DNA of 64,000 nt from Hyphomicrobium sp. CS1GBMeth3 (GCF_900117455.1 NZ_FPHO01000003.1:868001-932000); one strand, 5' to 3'. Shown: positions 1 to 9,641, counted from the first letter of the stretch. Numbers and translations: made by a program. Notes: generated by a model from the sequence alone, not told the origin.

Positions 1-977
1 GATGGAAGAAGCTGATGGAATAGAGCCCGTGCAGTCGGCCGTAGAATGCGGCGCCTGCGGGTTCGTCCCAACCGCGGCGGCGTGCTTCCGCGCTCGCGAC
101 CTCGATCGCCTGCGCATAGTCGAGCTTCGGCGCGATCGGTTTGTTGAGCGCGGCCGGGGCTCGGTCGTCGAACGCATCGGGCGTGAGCGATGACAGTTTG
201 CTCAGGATGGGTCGCACCACCTCGTTGTTGAGGTTCATCGAGACCGAGGTGAACGCAAGGATGAACAGAGCCGCCCAGAGCCAGAGGCCGAACGCACGGT
301 GGAGGTCGAGATTCAGCCGGTAGCTGCTGGCCCCGCGCTTGATCTTCCAGGCGGGCTTCCATCGCTCCCACCATGTGCGGCGCGTGTTGGAGCTGACGGC
401 GATGTCGTACGGTGCGCCATTCTGCCCGTTACGCCGCGGCAGCGTGAGATAGAAGCCGACGAAGCAGTCGAACATCCACACGATGCCGACGATGCCCATG
501 AACCAGATGCCCCAGCGGTCGATGCCCCAGAAATCGGGAATGTGCATCGAGTAGTGCAGCTTGTAGAGAAACGGGAGAATGTTCTCGGTGTCGAGCGAGA
601 TGGCCCCCCAGTAGCGCCGTCCCGCAACGTCCCCGCTCGCGGGATCGACGAACACCTGATTGTAGTCGACCGGGTAGAGCGCGCCCGTTTTCGGATCGAC
701 CTTCGGCTCGACGAAGAAGTCGGCGTTGTGCCCTTCCTCGAACGAAAGCGGGAAATAGCTGACCTGAACACGCGGATCCGCGTTCTCGACACGCTTGGCA
801 AGGTCAAGCGCGGAAAGCGGCGGGCCGGAGGTCTTTGCGTCGAACAGATGCGGGTTTAGCCATTCGTCGAGTTCGTGATCCCACGAGATCACCGCACCGG
901 TTATGCCGGCGATGAACAAAAAGACGGCGATGAACAGGCCGCCCCAACGATGGATCAGTGTGAACGCCGCTCGCATT
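1..977 (-). CDS. PepSY-associated TM-helix membrane protein (3' end outside window)
   Basis: Minus-strand frame open from ATG at 977 to the window edge, so the C-terminus is missing; about 325 residues are visible. It begins MRAAFTLIHRWGGLFIAVFL, the typical first helix of PepSY_TM proteins, and has further hydrophobic segments near residues 170-195 and 235-255. Family members sit in the inner membrane; several are partners of siderophore receptors and are thought to reduce ferric siderophores after uptake. It lies 111 bp downstream of a TonB-dependent siderophore receptor on the same strand, so a role in iron release is the natural inference. The substrate is not readable from sequence. Confidence 0.85.
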
Positions 978-1088
978 GAACTCCCCGACAGCCGCAACCC
1001 GACGACGAATAAACATGACTGCCGGAGAATACAATACCTCTACCGAGACAGACCGCCGCGAGGCCGCGAAGGCCCTGCAGGCGCAAGC

Positions 1089-3374
1089 TTAGAATTTATA
1101 GGTGATCCCGGTCGTGATGGTACGGGCCGTACCGAGGAAGCAATCGCCGCGCGAAAGGCACGTCGAAACGTATTCTTCATCGCCGATGTTCTTAGCGTTG
1201 ATGGACCAGCGCCAATTGTCCTCCTCGTACGCGATCATGGCGTCAAACAGCGTCACATCCGGCACCTCGATGACGTTGAGGCTATCCCAGGATTTTCCGA
1301 TATAGCGGACGCCCGCTCCAACAGACCAACCCAGGAGGTAGGGCTGGTCGAACTCCCACACGCCCCACATAGACGCGAGATGCTTCGGAATAGACTCGAT
1401 CTGATTGCCATCGGTCGCCGAGTTGTTGTCATACTCGGCCTGGGTGTAAGAGTAGCCGCCCGCAACCTTTAGGTTCTTCGTGATCTGGCCGGTCAGTTCG
1501 ATCTCGAAGCCTCGGATTGCGACTGCGCCGGTCTGAACGTTGTATCCGGGCTCATTCGGATCGGCCTCTAACCGGTTGCTCTCTTCGATGTCGTAGATGG
1601 CGCTGTTGATGGCAAAGTTTGCACCGGCGGGCTGATACTTGAAGCCCAGCTCATACATGCGTCCCGCCTGCGGATCGAAGGCCTGGCTGCCGCTCTGCGG
1701 AGACGAAGTACCGATGATGGGCACAAAAGATTCGCCATAGCTGAAATACGGCGTGAAACCCGATGCGAACTCGTACATGAGGCCCGCGCGATAGGTCGTC
1801 GCGTCGTCCTTTTGGCTCGAGCCGCCGCTCTCGTTGTCGATCCAGTCCTTGCGCATGCCAAGAACGGCGATCCAGTTGCCGAGCCGCAACTGATCCTGGA
1901 CGTAAAGACCGGCCTGCTCGACCGTTTGATCGGTGAGGCTGGTGTAGCCAAAGTTGAGATTTTCCGGCTGGCCGTAAACCGGGTCGAAAACGCTGATCGG
2001 AGTCATGTTCAGTGCGCCGTTCGCGAGCGACTTCGATCGGAAGTTCATGTAATCGAGGCCAGCGATCACCTTGTGCGACACCCAGCCCGTCGCGAACTTG
2101 GCCTCGAGGTTCGTATCCTGATTGAAGGTCTGCGTCTCGGTGATGGCTCCGTACTTTACGCGCGCCGTATACTCCTGATCAGGATCAAAATAGATGAAGC
2201 CGAAATACGGCACGGTATAGAAATGCCCCGCGTACGATGACGCATAATCGTTCTTGATATCGGCATAGCGCGAGACGTGGCTCACCTTAAGCGCCGAGTT
2301 GAACTTGTGCTCGGCAATCAGCGTGCCCGAGGCGACATCCGTATCGTAGTGGTCGGTTGGCTCACCGATGAACGTGTCGTAGGCGATGCGGCGGCCGTTG
2401 GCGTTGGGGTAGATCGTGCCAATGTGCGAGAAGAACTGCTGCGTCGAGCCGGTCTGGTCCTTCTGGAAATTGCCGAGCACCGTGATGGTGGTGTCGTTGT
2501 CCGGACGATAGGTGATCGCCGGCTGCAAAGCATAGCGGTCATCGTCGACGTAATCGACGTGCGTATCGGAATCTCTGGCGAGACCCGTCAATCGATACGA
2601 CCATTTGCCGTCCGAGGTGATGGCGCCCGTCGTGTCGAATTTGACCTGCTTGAAGTCGAACGTGCCGTATTCGACGCCGATCTCGCTGCTGTGCTCCTGC
2701 TCCGGGCGCTTCGACACAGAGTTGATGATGCCGCCCACCGGCGCCTGCCCGTAGAGCACCGATGCGGGTCCGCGCAGCACCTCGATACGTTCCATGAAGT
2801 AGGGATCGATGCGGTAGCTCGACGTGTAATAGTTGGAGGTGCGCCGCAGTCCGTCGAGATATTCGGACGCTGCCGTCCCGCGAATGAGAGGTCCATCGGC
2901 ACGGCTGTCCGTGCCATAGCCGTCAGCGACCACGCCCGGCACATAGCGCAGGGTATCCTGGAGATTCTGCGCGCTCATGTCCCGGATCTGCTCGGCGCCC
3001 ACGACCGAAACAGACTGCGGAATCTCTTTCAGCGGCGTGTCGGTCTTCATGCCCGTCGCCGTCCGCGTCGCGTTATAGCCTTCGACCGGGCCGGTTGCCG
3101 TTTCCCGGACGCCCGCTCCCTCGGAAGGAGCCTGTGGCTGCGGAGTTGAAGCGGACGCCGATGCGCTGGCAGAGGGAGCCTTCTTCGTGGCTGCAGACTT
3201 TTTCGCGGCCTTCTTTGCCGCTGGCGCGTCGACCGTAACAGCGGGAAGTTCCGTTGCGCCGTCGGCCGGTGCGGCAGGCTCCGATGCTTTCGGCTCTTGT
3301 GCCAAGCTTGCGCCGGTTGTGAGCCCTATAGCCGCGACCAAGCCGAGCCCCAGAAAACCTTCGCGCCGCTTCAT
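1089..3374 (-). CDS. TonB-dependent siderophore receptor
   Basis: 761 residues. N-terminal signal peptide ending near SLAQ, a TonB-box-like LPAVTV around residue 44, then a low-complexity Ala/Lys/Ser linker with an (SA)n run, a plug domain (PQSVSVVGAEQI, then RIEVLRGPASVLYGQ) and a 22-strand type barrel ending in Phe (ITTGITYKF). The plug motifs and length fit FhuA/FhuE/PupA-type ferric hydroxamate or similar siderophore receptors. It imports a ferric siderophore across the outer membrane using TonB energy. The PepSY gene downstream is likely co-transcribed. I see no convincing Fur, Irr or RirA site upstream. The specific siderophore cannot be called. Confidence 0.93.
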   Translation of the reverse strand: MKRREGFLGLGLVAAIGLTTGASLAQEPKASEPAAPADGATELPAVTVDAPAAKKAAKKSAATKKAPSASASASASTPQPQAPSEGAGVRETATGPVEGYNATRTATGMKTDTPLKEIPQSVSVVGAEQIRDMSAQNLQDTLRYVPGVVADGYGTDSRADGPLIRGTAASEYLDGLRRTSNYYTSSYRIDPYFMERIEVLRGPASVLYGQAPVGGIINSVSKRPEQEHSSEIGVEYGTFDFKQVKFDTTGAITSDGKWSYRLTGLARDSDTHVDYVDDDRYALQPAITYRPDNDTTITVLGNFQKDQTGSTQQFFSHIGTIYPNANGRRIAYDTFIGEPTDHYDTDVASGTLIAEHKFNSALKVSHVSRYADIKNDYASSYAGHFYTVPYFGFIYFDPDQEYTARVKYGAITETQTFNQDTNLEAKFATGWVSHKVIAGLDYMNFRSKSLANGALNMTPISVFDPVYGQPENLNFGYTSLTDQTVEQAGLYVQDQLRLGNWIAVLGMRKDWIDNESGGSSQKDDATTYRAGLMYEFASGFTPYFSYGESFVPIIGTSSPQSGSQAFDPQAGRMYELGFKYQPAGANFAINSAIYDIEESNRLEADPNEPGYNVQTGAVAIRGFEIELTGQITKNLKVAGGYSYTQAEYDNNSATDGNQIESIPKHLASMWGVWEFDQPYLLGWSVGAGVRYIGKSWDSLNVIEVPDVTLFDAMIAYEEDNWRWSINAKNIGDEEYVSTCLSRGDCFLGTARTITTGITYKF

Positions 3375-3877
3375 GAAGCCATCCCCACGTCATGATTGCC
3401 CTGCGCGACAGCGCAAGGCAAAAATCCACTGTGTGGCTGGCTGGCGATTGCTGGCTTGCCGTTGTTGGGCGTCTTACCAGCGTCGCCCCCAATTGCATAC
3501 CTATGTACTCAACTTTGAGCGATAGTGTGTCAGTTGTGCATCTGAAAATGCTCGGGATTCCAAATTCCAGCTCCCGGCGGGGCCATGACAATGCCGGCTT
3601 CAGGCCGCCGGGCTTCCGCCGAAGGACTCCTCTACCCGCACCGTCACCGACGACCCGAGAATGCCGATCATAGGTGCGGAAGTGAGGTATTCGAAAGCTT
3701 GTTCGGCGATTGTTCGATTACCGCCGCGCTTGCCTAGCCCGCAAGCCGAAGGGATCGAACGGGTGTTATTATGTCGATGGCCGGTATGGCTTGGCCAAAG
3801 ACGAGGGAAGGTTTAGCCCTAGCAGTTCGCCGGGCGGTCCCGGCAAACGCAGAGCGATAGCTGCGCGGCGCAATTGC
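3375..3877. other. 503-bp intergenic region, no gene supported
   Basis: Lies between the divergent end of the siderophore receptor (its promoter should be here) and the 3' end of the ferredoxin gene. Short open frames occur on both strands but none has a ribosome site or a recognisable product. I looked for thiamin or cobalamin riboswitch cores and for iron-box palindromes and found none that I would defend. Confidence 0.5.
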
Positions 3878-4201
3878 TCAGGTGTTTTGTCGGATCGGAA
3901 CCCGCACGACGAGCCCATGGAACTCTTCTCTTAGAAGGACCTGGCAAGAGAGGCGCGATAAAGGCCCCGGATCGTGCACCGCATCGAGAATCTCGTCCTC
4001 GGCATCCTCGGGTGACCCTATCCTGTCGCTCCACCCCGCATCGACGTAGACGTGGCACGTGCCGCATATGGCGCCGCCACCGCAGTTCGCAACAATCCCG
4101 GGCACACCACCAATCAAGGCAGCTTCCATCAGCGACTGGCCTGGCTGTGCCGGTACTGTGATGACGTGATCATCGGCGAGCACGAACGTGACGTTGAGCA
4201 T
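3878..4201 (-). CDS. [2Fe-2S] ferredoxin, adrenodoxin/putidaredoxin type
   Basis: 107 residues. Cluster ligands are visible as C40-x5-C46-x2-C49 and C86, the spacing of vertebrate-type (adrenodoxin-like) ferredoxins, with the CGTCHVYVD stretch characteristic of the family. It transfers single electrons to or from an oxidoreductase in the cytoplasm. It starts 15 bp after the stop of the FAD-oxidase gene and is the last gene of the minus-strand run that begins with RidA. It is therefore a plausible electron acceptor of that oxidase, or a donor for an oxygenase encoded elsewhere; no P450 or Rieske oxygenase is present in the window. Confidence 0.9.
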   Translation of the reverse strand: MLNVTFVLADDHVITVPAQPGQSLMEAALIGGVPGIVANCGGGAICGTCHVYVDAGWSDRIGSPEDAEDEILDAVHDPGPLSRLSCQVLLREEFHGLVVRVPIRQNT

Positions 4202-4216
4202 GAGGCTACGTCCGGG

Positions 4217-5617
4217 TTAGCCGACAGCACGTCGAAGGCCGGGGTAGAGATAGATCTTGTCATCGTCGAAATCGAAGTCTGGATTTTCCCAGGCGATCAT
4301 CTTTCCCGGGTTGAGCAGACCCTTGGGGTCGGCTTCCTTCTTGAAGGCGAGCTGTGTCTCGTCGGTTCGTTTCATGCCGCCCTCTTCGAGAGTATAGCGA
4401 TGCGGATTGAAGATCGGCACGCCGTTGGCCTCGTGAATGCGCATGATCTCTTCAAGCCGCTCGGCCGTGGAGTAGCGAACCAGCGGCAGGCCGAAGCAGG
4501 TGACGTTGCCGTCGAAGCGCAGGAACTCGAGGTGGAGCGGCACCTCGTCGCCAAAGAGGTTCAGCGTCTTCTCGATCAGAGCGAGCTGATTGGGAAAGGG
4601 ATAGAGCGATTGCAGATAGGTCAGGTTCGTGTCGACCTTCATCGCGCGCAGCGTCGTGTGATTCCAGCTCAGCTCGTAGATAGGCGGTAGCCCTTTCGTG
4701 TCGATGTCGGCATCGCTGCGGAAGCAAATCGTGCCCGGATAGCGCTTGGCAAAGTCTTCGAAGGCAGAAACGGCGTGCGGTGCCAGCATCAGCAGCACGG
4801 CATGCTTGCCCTCGCTTAGAAACTTCTGATGTCGCTTGAAATAGGCATAGGGTATCGGCGCGGCGATCACCGAGATCAGCTTGGTTAGGAGGCCGTCCTG
4901 GGCGCCGAGATCGTTGGCAAAGGCGGCAGCCTCCATGAAGCGATCGAACTCCACGATCATGTCCACCCAATCGTAGGCTGGCGCCAGCGGCATTTCGACT
5001 TCCGTCAGGATGCCATTGGTACCGTACGCGTGGGCAACCTTCTGGATGTCATCGCCAAATAGATCGAGCACGCGCGGCTCGGCCTCCATGGTGACGACGC
5101 GCAGCCTTATGATGTTGCCCGGATCGCGCAACCCACCCCATGTGATCGAGCCGATTCCTGAGGAGCCGCCGGCAACGAAGCCGCCGATCGAAGCGCTATG
5201 ATGAGTTGAAGGATGCATGCGCAGCTCTTGTGCGGAATGCGCGCGTGTCTGCCTGTCGATATCGGCAATGATCGCTCCGCCTTCGGCGACGACCCGGCCT
5301 GGTGCGATTGATTTGACCGCCGACATGGCCGTCATGTCGAGCACCACGCCTCCCGAAAGCGGCATGGCTTGACCATAATTGCCGGTGCCGCCGCCCCGCA
5401 CCGTAAGGGGCACATCGAAAGCGTAACAGGCCTTGGCAATGCGGACCACTTCGGCCTCGTTACGAGGCGTGACGACCAGATCGCCCATCACCGCGTCCAG
5501 CTCGCCCTTGAGGATCGGTGAGAACCAATAGGCGTCGCGACTCTTCATGCGGACGAAGTTGGGGTTTTCTTCGATGGAAAGGCCCGCGAGCTCGGATTTG
5601 AGACCTTCGATATCCAT
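4217..5617 (-). CDS. FAD-linked oxidase (FAD_binding_4 / GlcD-like)
   Basis: 466 residues. The PCMH-type FAD-binding domain is in the first half: VVTPRNEAEVVRIAKAC, then the pyrophosphate loop RGGGTGNYGQAMPLSGG, and GGFVAGGSSGIGSITWGGLR. The C-terminal part is an FAD-oxidase cap ending in NPGKM(I)AW, as in glycolate oxidase GlcD and D-lactate dehydrogenase relatives. It probably oxidises a hydroxy- or amino-acid-like intermediate. Its ATG directly follows the TAG stop of the amidohydrolase gene, so the two are translationally close. The substrate is unknown; the neighbourhood suggests a nitrogenous compound. Confidence 0.88.
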   Translation of the reverse strand: MDIEGLKSELAGLSIEENPNFVRMKSRDAYWFSPILKGELDAVMGDLVVTPRNEAEVVRIAKACYAFDVPLTVRGGGTGNYGQAMPLSGGVVLDMTAMSAVKSIAPGRVVAEGGAIIADIDRQTRAHSAQELRMHPSTHHSASIGGFVAGGSSGIGSITWGGLRDPGNIIRLRVVTMEAEPRVLDLFGDDIQKVAHAYGTNGILTEVEMPLAPAYDWVDMIVEFDRFMEAAAFANDLGAQDGLLTKLISVIAAPIPYAYFKRHQKFLSEGKHAVLLMLAPHAVSAFEDFAKRYPGTICFRSDADIDTKGLPPIYELSWNHTTLRAMKVDTNLTYLQSLYPFPNQLALIEKTLNLFGDEVPLHLEFLRFDGNVTCFGLPLVRYSTAERLEEIMRIHEANGVPIFNPHRYTLEEGGMKRTDETQLAFKKEADPKGLLNPGKMIAWENPDFDFDDDKIYLYPGLRRAVG

Positions 5618-6925
5618 CTATACCTCCATCAGTGCGTCGAGTTCGCTGTAGTCGGGCAAGCGCGCGCTCACAGGCCGTCCATTCCGCAGCACCACCCGAT
5701 CGCTTTCGGCGCGCGACATCACCTCGCCGAAGGATCTTCCCTTGAAGACGATGAAATCGGCCGTCGTGCCTGGAGCTATGAACCCGGCGTCATCAAGTCC
5801 CATCATTCGCGCGGGAACGCCCGCGACGCTTGCCGGCCAGTCTCCGACAGGATGGTCGAGATGCAGAATGCGCGTACCCATGCGGTAGACCTCGAGCATG
5901 TCGAGGTCGCCGTAGGCGTAGAACGGATCGCGTGTGTTGTCGGACGCAATGGCCACCGGTATGCCGAGGGCGGCCATTTCATGTACGAGCGTCACGCCAC
6001 GCCAGCGTGGCGTCGTCCCATTGCTGCGGCGGTCCTGAAGATAGAGGTTGCACATGGGCAAGGTGACGACTGAAATCTCAGCCTGCCGGACGAGCTCGAG
6101 CGTTGAAGCTGCGTCGTCTTCATGCTGGCTTGCGATCGAGCAGCAATGTCCGACCATGATCTTTCCGTCGAAACCGTGCCGCAGCGCCGCTTCGGCGATC
6201 TTGCGCAGGGAAACCGCGTTTGGATCTCCCGACTCGTCGGCGTGAAAATCCAGATGGAGCGCATGGTCGAGAGCGGTGCGGAACACCGTATCGAGCAGGG
6301 CATCGAGATCGTCGACCATGTAGGTTACTGCACCGAGCGTTCCGCCCGCATTCGCGACACGTCGCGCGAGCGCTGTGAACGCCGCCTCGTCTCTGACCTC
6401 CTCGATGCTGATCAGGCTCACGCCCTGCAAATCGATCCGCCCGGACCATTCCGTGCGCACCGTCTCGAAGACCGGCCAGGAAATGGCGGCCTGGGGCGTA
6501 TGGGAGTCGATATGAGTTCGGATTGCCTTGCTGCCATAGGCGTAGGCCGTACGCAGGGCGAACGTCATTCTGGCGTAAAGGTCGGCGGCCGACCAACGGG
6601 CATCGGCATCGGCGGCGACAGCGGACAGCGCCGCTCCGAAACTGCCGTCCGGATTGGGTTGGCGCGGCCAAATATGGCCCTTGTCCAGATGCGTGTGGCA
6701 GTCGACGAAGGCGGGGAACACGACCCGCCCTGCAAGATCGATACGCTCGTCGACGGCCGCCGGATCGTAGCGGCGAATGGCGTGGACCCGACCGGCACGG
6801 ATATCGAGAGTAACGCGATGGAAGCCCTCCGCATCGGCCGGCCCCACAGGCGTTACGAGATGACTGCGATGGACGCGGGCGTTGCCGAGCAGCATCGAGC
6901 CATCGTCCGGCAGCGCCAGCGCCAT
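5618..6925 (-). CDS. Amidohydrolase, cytosine deaminase/AtzC-like
   Basis: 435 residues from ATG at 6925, which follows the TGA of the creatininase gene by one base; an upstream extension to 7030 would overlap that gene and has no family similarity. Metal-site motifs of the CodA/N-isopropylammelide hydrolase branch are present: VDCHTHLDKGHIWPRQPN, LDFHADESGDPN, MVGHCCS and IASDNTRDPFYAYGDLDML. These proteins hydrolyse exocyclic amino or amide groups on N-heterocycles using one Zn or Fe. It is third in the RidA-creatininase-amidohydrolase-FAD oxidase-ferredoxin run. Cytosine itself is only one of many possible substrates. Confidence 0.88.
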   Translation of the reverse strand: MALALPDDGSMLLGNARVHRSHLVTPVGPADAEGFHRVTLDIRAGRVHAIRRYDPAAVDERIDLAGRVVFPAFVDCHTHLDKGHIWPRQPNPDGSFGAALSAVAADADARWSAADLYARMTFALRTAYAYGSKAIRTHIDSHTPQAAISWPVFETVRTEWSGRIDLQGVSLISIEEVRDEAAFTALARRVANAGGTLGAVTYMVDDLDALLDTVFRTALDHALHLDFHADESGDPNAVSLRKIAEAALRHGFDGKIMVGHCCSIASQHEDDAASTLELVRQAEISVVTLPMCNLYLQDRRSNGTTPRWRGVTLVHEMAALGIPVAIASDNTRDPFYAYGDLDMLEVYRMGTRILHLDHPVGDWPASVAGVPARMMGLDDAGFIAPGTTADFIVFKGRSFGEVMSRAESDRVVLRNGRPVSARLPDYSELDALMEV

Positions 6926-6926
6926 C

Positions 6927-7763
6927 TCAGTACCCGTCAGTCGTTGCGAGAAGAGTATCGATGTCGGCGGAACGCATGTCGCGCAGCAGTTCGACGAAAC
7001 TCTGCGCCTGCCAGTTCGCGCTTGCTTCACCCTTGGCGGCGGTGGCTGCAGCCGCGTTTCCGACCACGCCGCTCGGGTGCAGATCCTTGGCTATCCAGGC
7101 GAATGCGTGTCGGCCCACCGCCCGCAGATGTGTGTAATCATCCTCTGCGGCCGCGTTGACGGAAGGAAAATCGCCCGCCAGCGCCATGTTCACGAGATCT
7201 GGCCGGAAGTGCAGCATCAGCGACGTCTCCACGTCCCCGCCATGGATGCCGTCGCGCAACTCCAGGTCTGAATAAAGCCCTTCGGGATGACCGAAGCGCA
7301 GCCAGCTCGTCTTGGCCGCCAGCAGCCCATGGCGCACGCGCAGTTCGCGCGCCACGATCCCCATCACCTCGTCGTTTCCGCCATGAGCGTTGACGATGAC
7401 GAGCTTGCGAATACCCACCTGCGCCACCTGCGCTCCCAATGCCACCCAGTTCTCGATGAGGGCGATGGCGGAGAGGCTGAGCGTGCCCGGCGCGAACAGA
7501 TGCTCGTCGGACTTGCCGATGGCCTGAATGGGAAGAACCCGGAGATCGATGTCCGGCGGCAGCATGCAAGCAACGGTCTCAATCATGCCTTTCATGATCG
7601 CTTCGTCGGTGCACAGCGGCAGGTGCGCCCCGTGCTGCTCGATGGCCGCAATGGGCAGCACGGCGATCGTAGATCGCCTGTCGATGCTGGAAAAATCAGC
7701 GGACGACATCTCACCCCACCACAGTCGCCGCGGCTTGACCATCTGGTCCATCCCGTACCTCAA
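6927..7763 (-). CDS. Creatininase family amidohydrolase
   Basis: 278 residues. Family motifs: AIEQHGAHLPLCTD (metal ligands E/H/D), VNAHGGNDEV and GIHGGDVETSLML. The family contains creatinine amidohydrolase, the FAPy deformylase ArfB and MftE, all metal-dependent hydrolases of cyclic amides or formamides or their peptide relatives. Start at 7763 overlaps the RidA stop by 4 bp (ATGA-type), indicating tight coupling; an internal start at MVKPRRLWWGE is also possible. In this setting it probably opens a ring amide or removes an acyl group in a heterocycle breakdown route. Confidence 0.87.
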   Translation of the reverse strand: MRYGMDQMVKPRRLWWGEMSSADFSSIDRRSTIAVLPIAAIEQHGAHLPLCTDEAIMKGMIETVACMLPPDIDLRVLPIQAIGKSDEHLFAPGTLSLSAIALIENWVALGAQVAQVGIRKLVIVNAHGGNDEVMGIVARELRVRHGLLAAKTSWLRFGHPEGLYSDLELRDGIHGGDVETSLMLHFRPDLVNMALAGDFPSVNAAAEDDYTHLRAVGRHAFAWIAKDLHPSGVVGNAAAATAAKGEASANWQAQSFVELLRDMRSADIDTLLATTDGY

Positions 7764-8143
7764 ACCGCTGCGGTCACTTCGACTTCGACTTTGAACTCCG
7801 GCCGAGTAAAACCCGAGACGATGACGAGGGTCGAAGCCGGCGGCGGATCGGAGAACAGGGCATCGCGCACGGCCATATAGGCGGGTATGTGGGCGCGGTC
7901 GGTAACGAAGGCGTTGATGCGCACGACGTTGTCAAGGTTCATCCGGGCCGCTTCAAGGATGCGCGCGATATTGGCGAAGCAGACCTTGGTCTGCTCACCG
8001 ACATCGTCGGAAACGCTTCCATCTGCCTCGAACCCCAGTTGGCCCGAGCAGAACACCAATCGGCTTATATCGGCCACTTCCACACCGTGGCTGTAGCGGC
8101 CAAACGGTGGGGATACAGCCTCGGAGCTCAATCCAGATCGCAT
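7760..8143 (-). CDS. RidA/YjgF/UK114 family enamine/imine deaminase
   Basis: 127 residues, the normal length for the family. It has FCSGQLGFEADGSV near the N-terminus, NLDNVVRINAFVTD in the middle and PPASTLVIVSGFTRPEFKVEVEVTA at the end. The last stretch contains the conserved PAS-T segment, but the classical catalytic Arg of the R(S)xV motif is not obvious, so it may belong to a RutC-like or other Rid subfamily. Members hydrolyse reactive enamines or aminoacrylates, as in pyrimidine (Rut) breakdown. First catalytic gene of the minus-strand run, 133 bp after the LysR gene. Confidence 0.88.
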   Translation of the reverse strand: MRSGLSSEAVSPPFGRYSHGVEVADISRLVFCSGQLGFEADGSVSDDVGEQTKVCFANIARILEAARMNLDNVVRINAFVTDRAHIPAYMAVRDALFSDPPPASTLVIVSGFTRPEFKVEVEVTAAV

Positions 8144-8276
8144 GAACGCGACGACTCCTGCTCAATCCTTGCGCCTTGCTATTAGGCGCGATCGCATGAG
8201 GCTGCGGAAGCCGTGACCGGCTTATAGACGTTATTGGTCCGATCGAATGACGCCCTCGTGCGCTGGAAATTTGCCA

Positions 8277-9245
8277 TTAGCGACGCCGCAGAGTCGAGCG
8301 AATGTCTCGATCCGAATCGCACTCGCGAAAGAGTCGGTCGGCCACGGTGCGAACGGTGCCGCGCAGCCATTTGCCGAAAGCGGAATGATGGCTCTTCTCA
8401 TGCCAGAACAAGAATGCGCTCATACGCCCGAGCTCCGGCGGCGCATCGAGCACGTTGACCGGAAGGTCAGCCGCCAGTTCCTCGGCGTAGGGGCGAGCGG
8501 TGGTGAAGACCAAATTCGAGCCAGGCACGATATAGCGCGCCAGCGCGAACTCCGGCACGGTGATCACGACATTGCGTTTATAGCCCAGGTCGAGAAGCCG
8601 CCCGTCGATGGGTGCGCCCAAGACGACTGCCGAAGGACTGGGAGACAAGTGATCGAGGGAAAGATACTCCTCGATCGTCAACCGCTTTTGTCCAGCGAGG
8701 GCATGGGTGGAGGACAGAATGCACGCAAAGTCGCATTCGAGCAGCGGTGCGAAGCGCAGGTTCTGAAACGGGCCTTGGCGACTGGCGATCACGAGATCGA
8801 CTTCGCCGTCCTGCAATTGCTGTTTGGTCACTTCGGGCGGGCCTGGCTGAACAATCTCGAGCCGCACGTGGGGCGCCTCGGTTCGAACCGCTTTCACGAC
8901 GGCGGGAATGAGCAATGAGCCAAGGCCTAGATAAGCGACGATGCGGATATGCCGGTCTGACGTCGCCGGGTCAAAGGCGCCCGGCGGAGCCACGAGCTCG
9001 TCAATCTCGTCGAGCAAACCCCCGACCGCCTCGGCAATAGACTCTGCCCGCTCCGTGCGCACCATGCCTGCGCCGGAGCGTACCAGGAGGGGATCGCCGA
9101 AAATCTCGCGAAGCTGGCGGAGCGCGACGCTCACCGCTGGCTGGCTTTGTCCCAAGACTTTGGCCGCGCGCGATACGCTGTTTTCAGCGAGCAGAGCCCG
9201 TAACACCCTGAGGTGCCGGAGGTCGATGCGGGCGTCAAATGTCAT
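8277..9245 (-). CDS. LysR family transcriptional regulator
   Basis: 322 residues from ATG at 9245 (MTFDARIDLRHLRVLRALLA). The longer frame to 9524 adds about 90 residues with no LysR character and is rejected. The N-terminal winged HTH includes SVSRAAKVLGQSQPAVSVALRQL; a LysR_substrate domain follows. It sits between the catabolic genes (same strand) and the divergent transporter operon, so it most likely senses the imported compound or an intermediate and controls both. Two operator-like palindromes lie in the 396-bp gap upstream of it (9360-9373 and 9600-9624). Confidence 0.9.
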   Translation of the reverse strand: MTFDARIDLRHLRVLRALLAENSVSRAAKVLGQSQPAVSVALRQLREIFGDPLLVRSGAGMVRTERAESIAEAVGGLLDEIDELVAPPGAFDPATSDRHIRIVAYLGLGSLLIPAVVKAVRTEAPHVRLEIVQPGPPEVTKQQLQDGEVDLVIASRQGPFQNLRFAPLLECDFACILSSTHALAGQKRLTIEEYLSLDHLSPSPSAVVLGAPIDGRLLDLGYKRNVVITVPEFALARYIVPGSNLVFTTARPYAEELAADLPVNVLDAPPELGRMSAFLFWHEKSHHSAFGKWLRGTVRTVADRLFRECDSDRDIRSTLRRR

Positions 9246-9359
9246 GACCGGTTCGCGCGTGCACGCGGCGTAGGCGGCTTGCCTGTAGCGACTGAACTGG
9301 GCGCTTCGAAAACACTTTTGTGCAGTCCGAAACCTCTCGCTCCGACCATCGAATGCGTT

Positions 9360-9373
9360 TGCAAACGGTTTCA
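9360..9373. promoter_or_regulatory. LacI/GalR-type operator-like site
   Basis: TGCAAACGGTTTCA matches the LacI/GalR family pattern TGnAAnCGnTTnCA at every fixed position, and CGTTTGCAAACG just overlapping it (9356-9367) is a perfect 12-bp palindrome. It lies in the gap between the divergent LysR gene and the ABC operon. No LacI-family gene is in the window, so a regulator encoded elsewhere would be needed. The rest of the 9246-9641 gap has no supported gene. Confidence 0.4.
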
Positions 9374-9599
9374 TGTGAGCAAAGGACTGCGCTGTGAGCA
9401 AGCACGAACAGTGACTAACAAGTACGCAGCTTGCACGTCCTAGCGGCATCCGTGGTGCGTCCGGCCCATCAGATCGTCGACCGCAGCCCTCGATGCATTC
9501 GGCGACATCATAATGGCGCGGCAATGAGGACTATGCGTTCTTCGACTCTTCCCTCAACCAACCGGACACGCTTTCCTGTTCAGGAAATAGCGGATCATG

Positions 9600-9624
9600 C
9601 ATTTGCACTTCGATCGTGCAAATG
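9600..9624. promoter_or_regulatory. Inverted repeat upstream of the ABC operon, probable operator
   Basis: Perfect 9-bp arms CATTTGCAC (9600-9608) and GTGCAAATG (9616-9624) with a 7-bp spacer. It ends 17 bp before the leader ORF start codon. Position and dyad shape fit a LysR-type or other dimeric repressor/activator site; the adjacent LysR protein is the obvious candidate. It could alternatively form a small RNA hairpin in the leader. Confidence 0.5.
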
Positions 9625-9641
9625 AAACGAGGGAAGTCGCC

